Both the position numbers and the translations under genes were made by a program. DNA of 64,000 bases, taken from assembly GCA_016931515.1 (NCBI GenBank), contig JAFGEQ010000012.1:62001-126000 (forward strand), given 5' to 3'. The notes below the pieces were generated by a model. That model had not been told where the DNA came from, made no database searches, and was given only the letters and a program-made list of their open reading frames with translations. Positions within the stretch are counted from its first letter, which is position 1. Every line of letters begins with the position of its first letter. The stretch comes from a candidate division CSSED10-310 bacterium. Lineage in GTDB: Bacteria > CSSED10-310. This document shows, in pieces, positions 37,985-45,864 of this stretch.

Positions 37985-39078
37985 AACTTTCGTCGCACGC
38001 TCTTTTCAGTAGAATCATCGAACATATGGATTTTTTTAAGCGGGAAATTGAGAGATATATTATTATCCGAAGGGATCTCCAGATCCGATCCCAGTTTTGC
38101 AACGAGATAAATACCGTTGGAGTTGAAGTGTATCAGTGTTTCGGAGCCCGTCGTCTCGATCAGCTCAACAATGCCACGGATCTCTGCCGTATCCGGATCC
38201 GCGTTGCCGGATTTGGATATCACGAAATCTTCAGGCCGGATACCGAGTCTGTATCCCGATGTTGTGGACAGGTCAAATATCCTCTCAATCACACCCTGCA
38301 CCGAGATACGAGACGAGCCGCACAAGACCATGTTTTCGCTGACGGTTACCGGCAGCAGGTTCATTGACGGGCTCCCGATGAAGCCCGCAACAAAAATGTT
38401 CTCCGGGTATCGGTAAACATCCAATGGCGCTCCCGCTTGCTGGAGAACTCCATCTTTCAGGATCACAATCCGATCGCCCATCGTCATGGCTTCAACCTGG
38501 TCATGCGTGACGTACATCATCGTGGTGCGCAATCTTTCATGCAGTTTCTTGATTTCAGCGCGCATTTGTACGCGAAGTTTCGCATCGAGATTCGACAAAG
38601 GTTCATCGAAAAGGAAAACTGCCGGTTCCCTTACGATAGCCCGACCGACTGCAACCCTCTGACGCTGCCCTCCCGATAACTGCTTCGGCTTTCTCTGCAG
38701 CAGCTCTTCAATCCCTAAAATCTCTGCTGCCCGTTGCACCCGACGAGCTATCTCATCAGCTGGTACATTCCTTAGTTTCAAACCAAACGCCATATTCTTA
38801 TACACATCCATATGAGGATACAGGGCATAATTTTGGAAGACCATCGCGATATCCCTGTCCTTGGGTGAAACATCGTTAATGACACGATCGCCTATCCTTA
38901 TCTCCCCATCTGAAATGGATTCCAGTCCTGCAACCATCCGCAAGGTCGTCGACTTCCCACACCCCGACGGCCCGACAATGACTACAAATTCTTTGTCTTT
39001 CACCTCAAAATTGAAGTTGTTGACAACCATGTTGTTATCGAAGTATTTGAAGACATTCTTGAAAACTACGTGCGCCAT
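37981..39078 (-). CDS. MalK/UgpC-type sugar ABC transporter ATPase, no permease nearby
   Basis: ABC domain with Walker A GPSGCGKST, signature LSGGQRQRVAVGRAI and Walker B FLFDEPLSNLDAKLR, all typical of the carbohydrate-importer MalK/MsmX/UgpC group. The C-terminal about 120 residues form the TOBE/OB regulatory domain with RLGIRPEDF. The start at 39078 has GGGAG nine bases upstream. No MalF/MalG permeases or binding protein are nearby; shared ATPases that serve distant permeases are known in this family. Coupling by ATGA to the lipoprotein gene is the only clue to its partner. Confidence 0.88.
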   Translation of the reverse strand: MAHVVFKNVFKYFDNNMVVNNFNFEVKDKEFVVIVGPSGCGKSTTLRMVAGLESISDGEIRIGDRVINDVSPKDRDIAMVFQNYALYPHMDVYKNMAFGLKLRNVPADEIARRVQRAAEILGIEELLQRKPKQLSGGQRQRVAVGRAIVREPAVFLFDEPLSNLDAKLRVQMRAEIKKLHERLRTTMMYVTHDQVEAMTMGDRIVILKDGVLQQAGAPLDVYRYPENIFVAGFIGSPSMNLLPVTVSENMVLCGSSRISVQGVIERIFDLSTTSGYRLGIRPEDFVISKSGNADPDTAEIRGIVELIETTGSETLIHFNSNGIYLVAKLGSDLEIPSDNNISLNFPLKKIHMFDDSTEKSVRRKL

Positions 39079-39135
39079 AGCTGTTATCTCCCATGAAAGA
39101 AAACACATTCAAGATAGGCAGCAAAGCATCGCTCG

Positions 39136-39747
39136 TCAAGGGATAACCCCTGCATGTCCGGGATTTCGATCGAAAAAGCATGACAGGAATTTGCGGATGA
39201 TACCAGCCGTGGCACCCCAGATGACCTTGCCCTCATAACGGAATCCCTGCAGAAAGTAATAGCGCGGCCCTAGAACTTCCGGCTTTTGCCTGAATAATCC
39301 GACGGGAACAAACAATAAACCCGCAACTTCCCCGGGATTGAGTCGGAAACGATCGAAATCAGTTTGCAGAAATGCGACTACCGGAGTGATAGAAAATCCG
39401 CTCATCACTGTCTGTACATCGGGAAGTGTTCCCAATATCGTTAACATGTCTGCAGGTATCGAAAGCTCCTCCCAGACTTCTCTCACAGCCGTCTCGATCG
39501 GACCCTGATCGCCAGTCTCCCGCAAACCTCCGGCAAAGGCGATTTCTCCGCCATGGTTCCGAAGATGTCTTGAACGTTCGATCAGCACGAATACCGATTC
39601 ATCATGTCTCTGTTGCACCAGCATCATGACAGCCGCTTCCTGCATGAATGGTGCAACCGGATTGTAATGATCACCGAATACCATACAGGAGCGAACATCC
39701 TCCGGCATGATTCTGACTTTCGGTGTGAATTTCATGTACCGATCCAT
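39136..39747 (-). CDS. Nudix hydrolase, CoA pyrophosphatase-like
   Basis: About 203 residues. The Nudix box reads GGLRETGDQGPIETAVREVW followed by EEL, and the upstream HGGEIAFAGG matches the extra motif of coenzyme A pyrophosphatases (NudL/CoAse type), which hydrolyse CoA derivatives. An ATG at 39735 is an alternative start, since the RBS before 39747 is only one base away. The next upstream gene on the same strand ends at 39754, six bases away. Confidence 0.82.
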   Translation of the reverse strand: MDRYMKFTPKVRIMPEDVRSCMVFGDHYNPVAPFMQEAAVMMLVQQRHDESVFVLIERSRHLRNHGGEIAFAGGLRETGDQGPIETAVREVWEELSIPADMLTILGTLPDVQTVMSGFSITPVVAFLQTDFDRFRLNPGEVAGLLFVPVGLFRQKPEVLGPRYYFLQGFRYEGKVIWGATAGIIRKFLSCFFDRNPGHAGVIP

Positions 39748-39753
39748 ACTCCG

Positions 39754-41712
39754 CTAACGCTTATTCTCTTTCGCTTTCGAACCACGAAGAATCATAATAG
39801 CGCCAGCGAACAGCAGAGGTATTCCGACCAAAAACCATGACTGACTCAGGGTATCAATTGGCAATTCAGGCAAAAACACAATAGCTATCGCATTGTTCAA
39901 TGCATGTGCCAGCATGGCCGGGTAGATGGAGCCGCTGATATAGACAATCCAGCCGAGTCCGAGCCCAATGAGTGTTGTGGGTACCAACCGGTAAACGCTG
40001 AAGTGAAGCAAACCAAACAAAATACTGGTTGCGATGAGTGCTCGCCAGGGACTCCATTTCTGTCTCAGACTGCCAAAGATTGCGCCGCGAAATAGTAGTT
40101 CTTCACAGATACCGGGAGAAACCGCCATCAACAGAACGAGGCTGAGAGAGGATATTTCCGGTGTCAGAGCATCAGAGAAGGTATCCATCCACCCCTCGGG
40201 CACGGGGAGTAATTTCAACAGCCATTTATTGATTAACAGCGTTGTCGGCAAGACTCCTAACTGGAAAAAAAATGCACCGATCCACACATACCATGGTGCC
40301 GATCGAAGACTCAGCGTTTTTTTCAGAGGGAGTTTCTGGAAACGAACAATCACGATAGCGCTGCACAGAATCAGGCCCCATAATGTTATGAGAAGACCTG
40401 ACACCATATCATGGGCTTGGAGAGGTGCCATGACATAAAACATCAGGAGCCAGACTACAGTGAAACCGGTAAAAGCAGCTATAACCGGATCCTTACGGAT
40501 ACCTTTTAGAGAGAAATCCGTATCGGATACGGAGCCTGGAACAAGGCTGCCTTCTTTCTCAAGACTGGTGACAGTGATGCGGAGAATTGCAAGTGCCAAA
40601 CCCAGATTCACCAGGTTACCGACAACCATCGGCCACCATTTCAACGTGCCTTCCAACATCTCCTTCATCGCTACAACGACATTTGCGATGGGTACCGCCA
40701 CAATGAATGAATCCGAGTGCATACCGGGCAGCATCGCAGTAACTGCGGGCAGAAGTGCCAGGAGGCTGAACGGCATTAAGAGCGTTTGACCGGCCTGATA
40801 AGTCTTGGCTTTTGCACTAATCAACATCAATGTTGAAGCAAAAATGATCGTCATTGGCAACGCGCACAGGAAAACACCGGTGATGGAACCATAACTGATT
40901 AAAAACGTGAAACTTGCTCCATCGGGAGGAGTAAACAGACCGAGTTTCAGGCAGAGGAACATTGAGATAAGATTGAAGATCAGACTGATGAATCCGGTGA
41001 CGATAACAACCAGCATTTTGCCAATGATGACGCTTTGCCGATTGATTGGGCTGACCAGTAGAGTTTCAAAACAGCCACGTTCTTTTTCCCCGGCAATTAA
41101 ATCGACGGCAGCGAACGAACAACCGCTGACAAGCATCAGGATCAGGATAAATGGGAGGATCTTGGCTATTTTGTGACCGCTCTGATCCAAAACACTGGCC
41201 ACATCATGAAACGAAGCGTCGAAGGGTTGTAAATCCCGGATTCGAATGTCGGCCAGATCGTCAGCCAGAAAATTCCTGATCCAGAAAAAACGATTATTCT
41301 CGAATGCTTCCTTGCATTGAGTCATTGCTTTGATGGACGAATCATTCGATCCGAGAAACAAGAACCATATGTTTCGGACTGTCCCTGGCTGCCCATCAAT
41401 TTGAATGCCCATATCAGCATCCTTGGACATCACAGGAATAATGACATCAGCTATTTCAATAACGTGAACCGGAACACTCAATTTCTCTTTAAGAAAACTC
41501 ACGACTTCATCATGACCAGGGGCAATGGCGATGCGAAACCCTTCTTCAGAGATCTTCTTGTGCTCCAACCCCTGAAGCCAATCCATGCCTCCAATAATAA
41601 TGGGATAGATCAGAAGCGGAATCAGAAATGCCGAAATGATGACGCGCTTATTCCTCAAAATCTCGGTGATTTCTTTTATGTAAACCGTTTTAATTTCTTT
41701 CCAGTTTTGCAT
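39754..41712 (-). CDS. NatB-like ABC-2 permease fused to CPBP membrane protease
   Basis: About 652 residues. Residues 1-400 form an ABC-2 permease of the NatB type: an N-terminal helix, a large extracellular loop, and an AGEKERGCFETLLVSPI coupling motif. The C-terminal part (about 410-640) is a CPBP intramembrane metalloprotease with ICEELLFRG, then FGLLHFS and HALNN, keeping the EExxxR and two histidine motifs. Such fusions exist in other bacteria; the idea is that the protease acts with the exporter, perhaps on an exported peptide or on the transporter itself, which is inference. GGAG lies eight bases before the ATG. Confidence 0.85.
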   Translation of the reverse strand: MQNWKEIKTVYIKEITEILRNKRVIISAFLIPLLIYPIIIGGMDWLQGLEHKKISEEGFRIAIAPGHDEVVSFLKEKLSVPVHVIEIADVIIPVMSKDADMGIQIDGQPGTVRNIWFLFLGSNDSSIKAMTQCKEAFENNRFFWIRNFLADDLADIRIRDLQPFDASFHDVASVLDQSGHKIAKILPFILILMLVSGCSFAAVDLIAGEKERGCFETLLVSPINRQSVIIGKMLVVIVTGFISLIFNLISMFLCLKLGLFTPPDGASFTFLISYGSITGVFLCALPMTIIFASTLMLISAKAKTYQAGQTLLMPFSLLALLPAVTAMLPGMHSDSFIVAVPIANVVVAMKEMLEGTLKWWPMVVGNLVNLGLALAILRITVTSLEKEGSLVPGSVSDTDFSLKGIRKDPVIAAFTGFTVVWLLMFYVMAPLQAHDMVSGLLITLWGLILCSAIVIVRFQKLPLKKTLSLRSAPWYVWIGAFFFQLGVLPTTLLINKWLLKLLPVPEGWMDTFSDALTPEISSLSLVLLMAVSPGICEELLFRGAIFGSLRQKWSPWRALIATSILFGLLHFSVYRLVPTTLIGLGLGWIVYISGSIYPAMLAHALNNAIAIVFLPELPIDTLSQSWFLVGIPLLFAGAIMILRGSKAKENKR

Positions 41713-41737
41713 TCTGTTGACTCCAGATTAAACCACT

Positions 41738-42496
41738 TCAGGATCCATTTTCAGCGAATGTAGTACCGGTTCCCATCAAGCTGAAAAAAATATCCTCCAA
41801 ATAACGCTCACCCGTCTGTTCCCGTAATTCCTCCATCGTTCCGATCGCTTGAAGTGTCCCTTTATGAATGATCGCGATCCGGTCACACAGTTTTTCCACT
41901 TCACTCATGATGTGTGTCGAGTACAGAATGCATTTCCCACGTTTTTTATACTCGAGAATCGCTTTCATTGTCTGGGCGGCGGCAATGACATCCAGTCCGA
42001 CAGTCGGTTCGTCAAAAATAAGAACGGGGGGATCCTGGATCAAGGCCCGGGCGATAGAGACTTTCTGTTTCATCCCGGACGATAGTTTTTCGCATCGAAC
42101 ACGTGCATAGTCTGAAATATTGAACTCCGCAATCAGTGCATCGATACGAGATTTGAGTCCAGCGCCTTTCATCCCGTTGATTTCTCCAAAAAACTTCAGA
42201 ATTTCTTCAGGTGTCAACCGGGGATACAATCCGGTTGTGGAGGAGAGAAAACCCAATGAAGCTCTCACTTTATCCGGTTCTTTAATAACATCGAAACCAT
42301 TGAGTTCAGCTGTTCCGCCTGATGGACTCAACAAAGTTGCCAGGATGCGCAAAGTTGTCGTCTTTCCAGCTCCATTCGGTCCCAGCAGACCCATGATTTC
42401 ACCGGCCTGACAGGTGAATGAAAGTGAATCGACCGCTTTAATTTCCCCACGCTGGGAATCAAAAAATATCCTCGATAGATTATTAACCCTGATCAC
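41738..42496 (-). CDS. NatA-like ABC ATP-binding protein
   Basis: ABC domain of about 252 residues: Walker A GPNGAGKTT, signature KLSSGMKQKVSIARALI, Walker B LIFDEPTVGLD and STHIMSEV. The closest-looking group is the NatA Na+ or peptide exporter ATPase. I chose the GTG at 42496 with AGGAG six bases upstream, inside the end of the upstream permease gene; the frame is open 27 codons more, but those residues do not fit an ABC N-terminus. It is flanked by two permease genes, and most likely serves both. Confidence 0.85.
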   Translation of the reverse strand: MIRVNNLSRIFFDSQRGEIKAVDSLSFTCQAGEIMGLLGPNGAGKTTTLRILATLLSPSGGTAELNGFDVIKEPDKVRASLGFLSSTTGLYPRLTPEEILKFFGEINGMKGAGLKSRIDALIAEFNISDYARVRCEKLSSGMKQKVSIARALIQDPPVLIFDEPTVGLDVIAAAQTMKAILEYKKRGKCILYSTHIMSEVEKLCDRIAIIHKGTLQAIGTMEELREQTGERYLEDIFFSLMGTGTTFAENGS

Positions 42497-42497
42497 T

Positions 42498-43712
42498 TCA
42501 TTCTCCTTTTTTAAATCGATTTCCAAACATGATTGACTTGATTTGCTGTTTTTCAAGACCCAATACCAACGCATCACGTCGAAGAAGACGCCGGGCGAAA
42601 GTCAGCAGAATCACACACCACACCAAAAGGGACGTAAGCGTTATGATCGTAGGAATCCACTCGATATTACCCTGGATCAATGATCGGAAAAATAGTGAGA
42701 TATTAGTTATCGGTATCAATGCGGTGTAAGAATTAAAAGGAATTCCCGGTATTGCTGCGACGACAGCGGGTTGAATACCGATAGCATATACCGGCGACAC
42801 ATAACTCTGCGCTTCTTTGAAATCCTTTGCGAACGCCGCTATCAGTATCATCAGCGCATTAAATGTTGCTGCAATCAGAACGATCCCTATAAGCATCAAG
42901 GGTAATGTCGATAGCGGGATCGAAAAGCTGAGATTGTCACTGGCCCCTCCGAAAAGGGTATATCGAAGCGTCAGGATCATGGCGATGATATTGAGTATTC
43001 CCGCAAGAACGCTCATTGTAATAACCGCCACGAACTTGCCCAGGATCAATCCGGTCGCGGAAACAGGGGAGACCAGGGTTGTTTCAAGCGTTTTTCGCTC
43101 CCTCTCACTGGTTATCACTTCGATCGACGGATGAATACCGCCCATAACCGTAATAATGACGACTATCATCGGCAATAAAATACCCAGTAAAAATCGGGAA
43201 CGGCTTTCCTGCGAAGCAAGATCGATATCTATCAGACGAATCTCCATCCCGTTTTCCAAGATGGAATTAACGCTCTGGTTGAGTTTTTCAATCCGGTAAT
43301 CGGTCAAAACACTCTCAATCCTGTCACGGGCTGAATTGGATCTGTCGGAGGAGGAGTCAAAAAAAACTTCAACGGGGTCCTCATCCGAGCAGCCGGATCG
43401 TCGGATAACGACATCCAAATCCAGCTTTTTCAGCTCCGGATCAACGGATGACTTCATCATCAGGGGGATTGAGGAGATCTCAAGATCGAGATCCGACTTC
43501 ATCAAAAACAGAACCATGTCCTCGGGTACATCCGAGGAGACTGCGATCCGGGATGGCATATCCCGTAAGGATCCATAGTGTAAGGTCATCAATTCATTCA
43601 TAATCCAGAATATGATCGGGTAAAGTGCAATCGGCAGGATGATTGAATAGATGATTGTGTTTTTATCTCTGAAAAAACTCAATAGTTCTTTTCGCAACAC
43701 TATCCAGAACAT
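42498..43712 (-). CDS. NatB-like ABC-2 permease
   Basis: About 404 residues with an N-terminal helix (IIYSIILPIALYPII), a large extracellular loop (about 40-185) and then five or six helices. The coupling motif ITSERERKTLETTLVSP is present. It is a paralogue of the first part of the permease at 39754-41712. GGAGGG lies three to six bases before the ATG at 43712. One base separates its stop from the GTG of the ATPase gene. First gene of a three-gene exporter unit. Confidence 0.85.
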   Translation of the reverse strand: MFWIVLRKELLSFFRDKNTIIYSIILPIALYPIIFWIMNELMTLHYGSLRDMPSRIAVSSDVPEDMVLFLMKSDLDLEISSIPLMMKSSVDPELKKLDLDVVIRRSGCSDEDPVEVFFDSSSDRSNSARDRIESVLTDYRIEKLNQSVNSILENGMEIRLIDIDLASQESRSRFLLGILLPMIVVIITVMGGIHPSIEVITSERERKTLETTLVSPVSATGLILGKFVAVITMSVLAGILNIIAMILTLRYTLFGGASDNLSFSIPLSTLPLMLIGIVLIAATFNALMILIAAFAKDFKEAQSYVSPVYAIGIQPAVVAAIPGIPFNSYTALIPITNISLFFRSLIQGNIEWIPTIITLTSLLVWCVILLTFARRLLRRDALVLGLEKQQIKSIMFGNRFKKGE

Positions 43713-43782
43713 GATCCCTCCAACTCCCGGCATACAGACACGAAACAATCGGTCAGTTGCAACTCATTGTGCATAAATATGC

Positions 43783-43812
43783 TTGGAAATCGAAGAAAAT
43801 TCCAATTATATT
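43783..43812 (+). promoter_or_regulatory. Candidate promoter with inverted repeat before the nucleotidyltransferase gene
   Basis: TTGGAA (43783-43788) and TATATT (43807-43812) with an 18-nt spacer. The -35-like box TTGGAA and TTCCAA (ending about 43806) make an inverted repeat with 6-bp arms and about 11-nt spacing, which could be an operator. It lies in the 147-nt divergent gap. Confidence 0.35.
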
Positions 43813-43859
43813 TGACTGGCTGATGTCGGAACCAACCGGGAACAAGGAGTCCTCAATGA

Positions 43860-44834
43860 ATGAATAGTCCGAAAAAGGCAGTTCTGCTCGCAGCAGGATT
43901 CGGCACACGCCTCCGGCCATTGACAGATCATCGCGCAAAGCCGGTGTTACCGTTCTTTAATCAGACGATCGCTGAATATCTGCTCGACATCCTGGCAGAT
44001 GCAGGAATCGAATCGGTGTTTATCAACCTTCACTACCAAGGTTGGTCGGTTCGCAGATATTTAAGAAGTTACAGGCAGCATAATATGTCCGTTCGATTTT
44101 CTTTCGAGCCTGTCATCCTGGGAACGGCTGGAGTGCTTCATCCTCTGTATCCGCATCTGAAAAATTCATCCTTCATCATGATTAACGGTGATATTCTGAC
44201 TGATATCGACTTGAGGAAGATGATCAATCTACATAACAACCATCCCGATTCAATAGCCACTGTTGCTCTTCATCCACCGTCAAATACCGGTCATTTCGAA
44301 CCGGTCGGCGCTGATAAAGATAACTATCTAAGCAGTTTTCCCTATGGCCATCTACTCAATGGCCGCTCAGCTTGGCAGGGCACATTTGCCGGTATTCATA
44401 TCATGCGCCCAGAGATTTTTCATTTCATCCGGAAACATTCCTATCAATGCATTAATTCCCAAGCCTATGCTGATGCACTTGAGCACGGATACCGTATCAG
44501 CGCGTATCGCCATGAGGGCTACTGGAGCGACATCGGGACACCGGCACGATATCTGGCAGCGCACCGGGATGTATTTAACCGGAGATTATGCATTAATAAC
44601 GTGATGAATTGGTCACATTCCTTCTGGTGCCATCCGACAGCGGATGTACATCCTGACACATTTATCGGCACAAATGTCGTGATTGGAGCAGGATGCCGCA
44701 TCGATGAGAATGTACACCTTCAGAATGTTGTTATCTGGCCGGGGTGTACCGTACATCGAAGACAGCGGCTCCATGACGGTATAATGTTTTCATCAGAGCG
44801 TTTTTTGCCGATCCCTCAGGAGACATACAAATAA
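43860..44834 (+). CDS. Sugar-1-phosphate nucleotidyltransferase (MurU-like)
   Basis: The N-terminal nucleotidyltransferase domain has the signature AAGFGTRLRPLT and the NGDILTDID metal site, and the C-terminus has short left-handed beta-helix-like hexapeptides (TFIGTNVVIGAGCRIDENV). It transfers NMP to a sugar-1-phosphate. The 324-residue length and the next gene, an AmgK-like kinase, suggest the MurU role of making UDP-MurNAc in cell-wall recycling. A mannose-1-phosphate guanylyltransferase role is the main alternative; MurU usually lacks the hexapeptide tail. Confidence 0.75.
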   Translation: MNSPKKAVLLAAGFGTRLRPLTDHRAKPVLPFFNQTIAEYLLDILADAGIESVFINLHYQGWSVRRYLRSYRQHNMSVRFSFEPVILGTAGVLHPLYPHLKNSSFIMINGDILTDIDLRKMINLHNNHPDSIATVALHPPSNTGHFEPVGADKDNYLSSFPYGHLLNGRSAWQGTFAGIHIMRPEIFHFIRKHSYQCINSQAYADALEHGYRISAYRHEGYWSDIGTPARYLAAHRDVFNRRLCINNVMNWSHSFWCHPTADVHPDTFIGTNVVIGAGCRIDENVHLQNVVIWPGCTVHRRQRLHDGIMFSSERFLPIPQETYK

Positions 44835-44835
44835 A

Positions 44836-45864
44836 ATGACCACCGATCGGCATGAATTGATCCGTGGAATTCTTGAACGATACTGGCTTCGTAATGATTT
44901 CGAAATTCGGGAACTTCAGGGCGATGCGAGCACACGGAAATACTACCGGTCGCTATGTAGAGGGGACACCCTGATCGTCATGGACAGGGCCGAATCATAT
45001 AACCCGCATCAGGATCCGTTCATCGTATTAACTTATTATCTGCAACGCCACTGCCTGCCGGTCCCGGCTATCCTCCGGGATTGCTCTGATGAGGGAATAT
45101 TGCTTCTCGAGGATTTGGGAGACCGAACTCTCCAGAATGAATATGATGCAGACCCCGACTCAGCCATGACGAACTTATACGATCAGGTTTTTCAAATTCT
45201 CGTCAGAATGCATACAACCTGTATCGATAAGGGAATTGAAAAACCGGATGCTTTTAATTTACGATTCGATTTTGCAAAGTTACGATGGGAGTTGGACTTT
45301 TTTCTCACTCATTTTGTCTCGGGATATCGAGCGATCAAGCTGACACCTGCGGAATCCGTTGTCCTGAACCGCTGCTTCGATTTCATTTGTTCAACGCTGG
45401 AAAAAGAACCCACTGTGTTTACACACAGGGATTTCCATTCAAGAAATCTTATGGTTCGAAAATCCAGAGTGATAATGATCGATTTCCAGGATGCCCGGCT
45501 CGGTCCCTCCGAATACGATCTGGCTTCCCTGCTTCGCGATGCTTACGTGATTTTGCCCGAAGTCTATATCAACAAGTTTCTCAAGCGGTATTACGACCAT
45601 CTGGATCCCAGTCGGTCCAGACATCATCGACGCTGGATTTTTAGTCTGATGTGCCTCCAGCGCAATATCAAAGCTGCCGGAACGTTCGGTTACCAGGCAT
45701 CTGTCCGGGGAAACAGGAATTATCTTCAATATGTGAAAACACTTGAATATCACATATCAACCGAGTTAGATCAGCTTAACCGTATGCGCGGCCATAAGGA
45801 AAACCATTTGCCGGATGAGCGAGCCTTTGAAGACATCATCGGACGCATTTTCAATGAGGCATGA
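44836..45864 (+). CDS. AmgK-like aminosugar kinase (APH fold)
   Basis: About 342 residues of the aminoglycoside phosphotransferase fold. The Brenner motif is HRDFHSRNLMV and the metal motif is DFQDARLGP, as in AmgK anomeric MurNAc/GlcNAc kinases. The N-terminus has GDASTRKYYRS, the usual AmgK nucleotide-loop region. Together with the nucleotidyltransferase one base upstream it would form the AmgK-MurU pair, but the sugar is inferred from gene pairing. Its last 11 bases overlap the O-antigen-ligase-like gene. Confidence 0.78.
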   Translation: MTTDRHELIRGILERYWLRNDFEIRELQGDASTRKYYRSLCRGDTLIVMDRAESYNPHQDPFIVLTYYLQRHCLPVPAILRDCSDEGILLLEDLGDRTLQNEYDADPDSAMTNLYDQVFQILVRMHTTCIDKGIEKPDAFNLRFDFAKLRWELDFFLTHFVSGYRAIKLTPAESVVLNRCFDFICSTLEKEPTVFTHRDFHSRNLMVRKSRVIMIDFQDARLGPSEYDLASLLRDAYVILPEVYINKFLKRYYDHLDPSRSRHHRRWIFSLMCLQRNIKAAGTFGYQASVRGNRNYLQYVKTLEYHISTELDQLNRMRGHKENHLPDERAFEDIIGRIFNEA

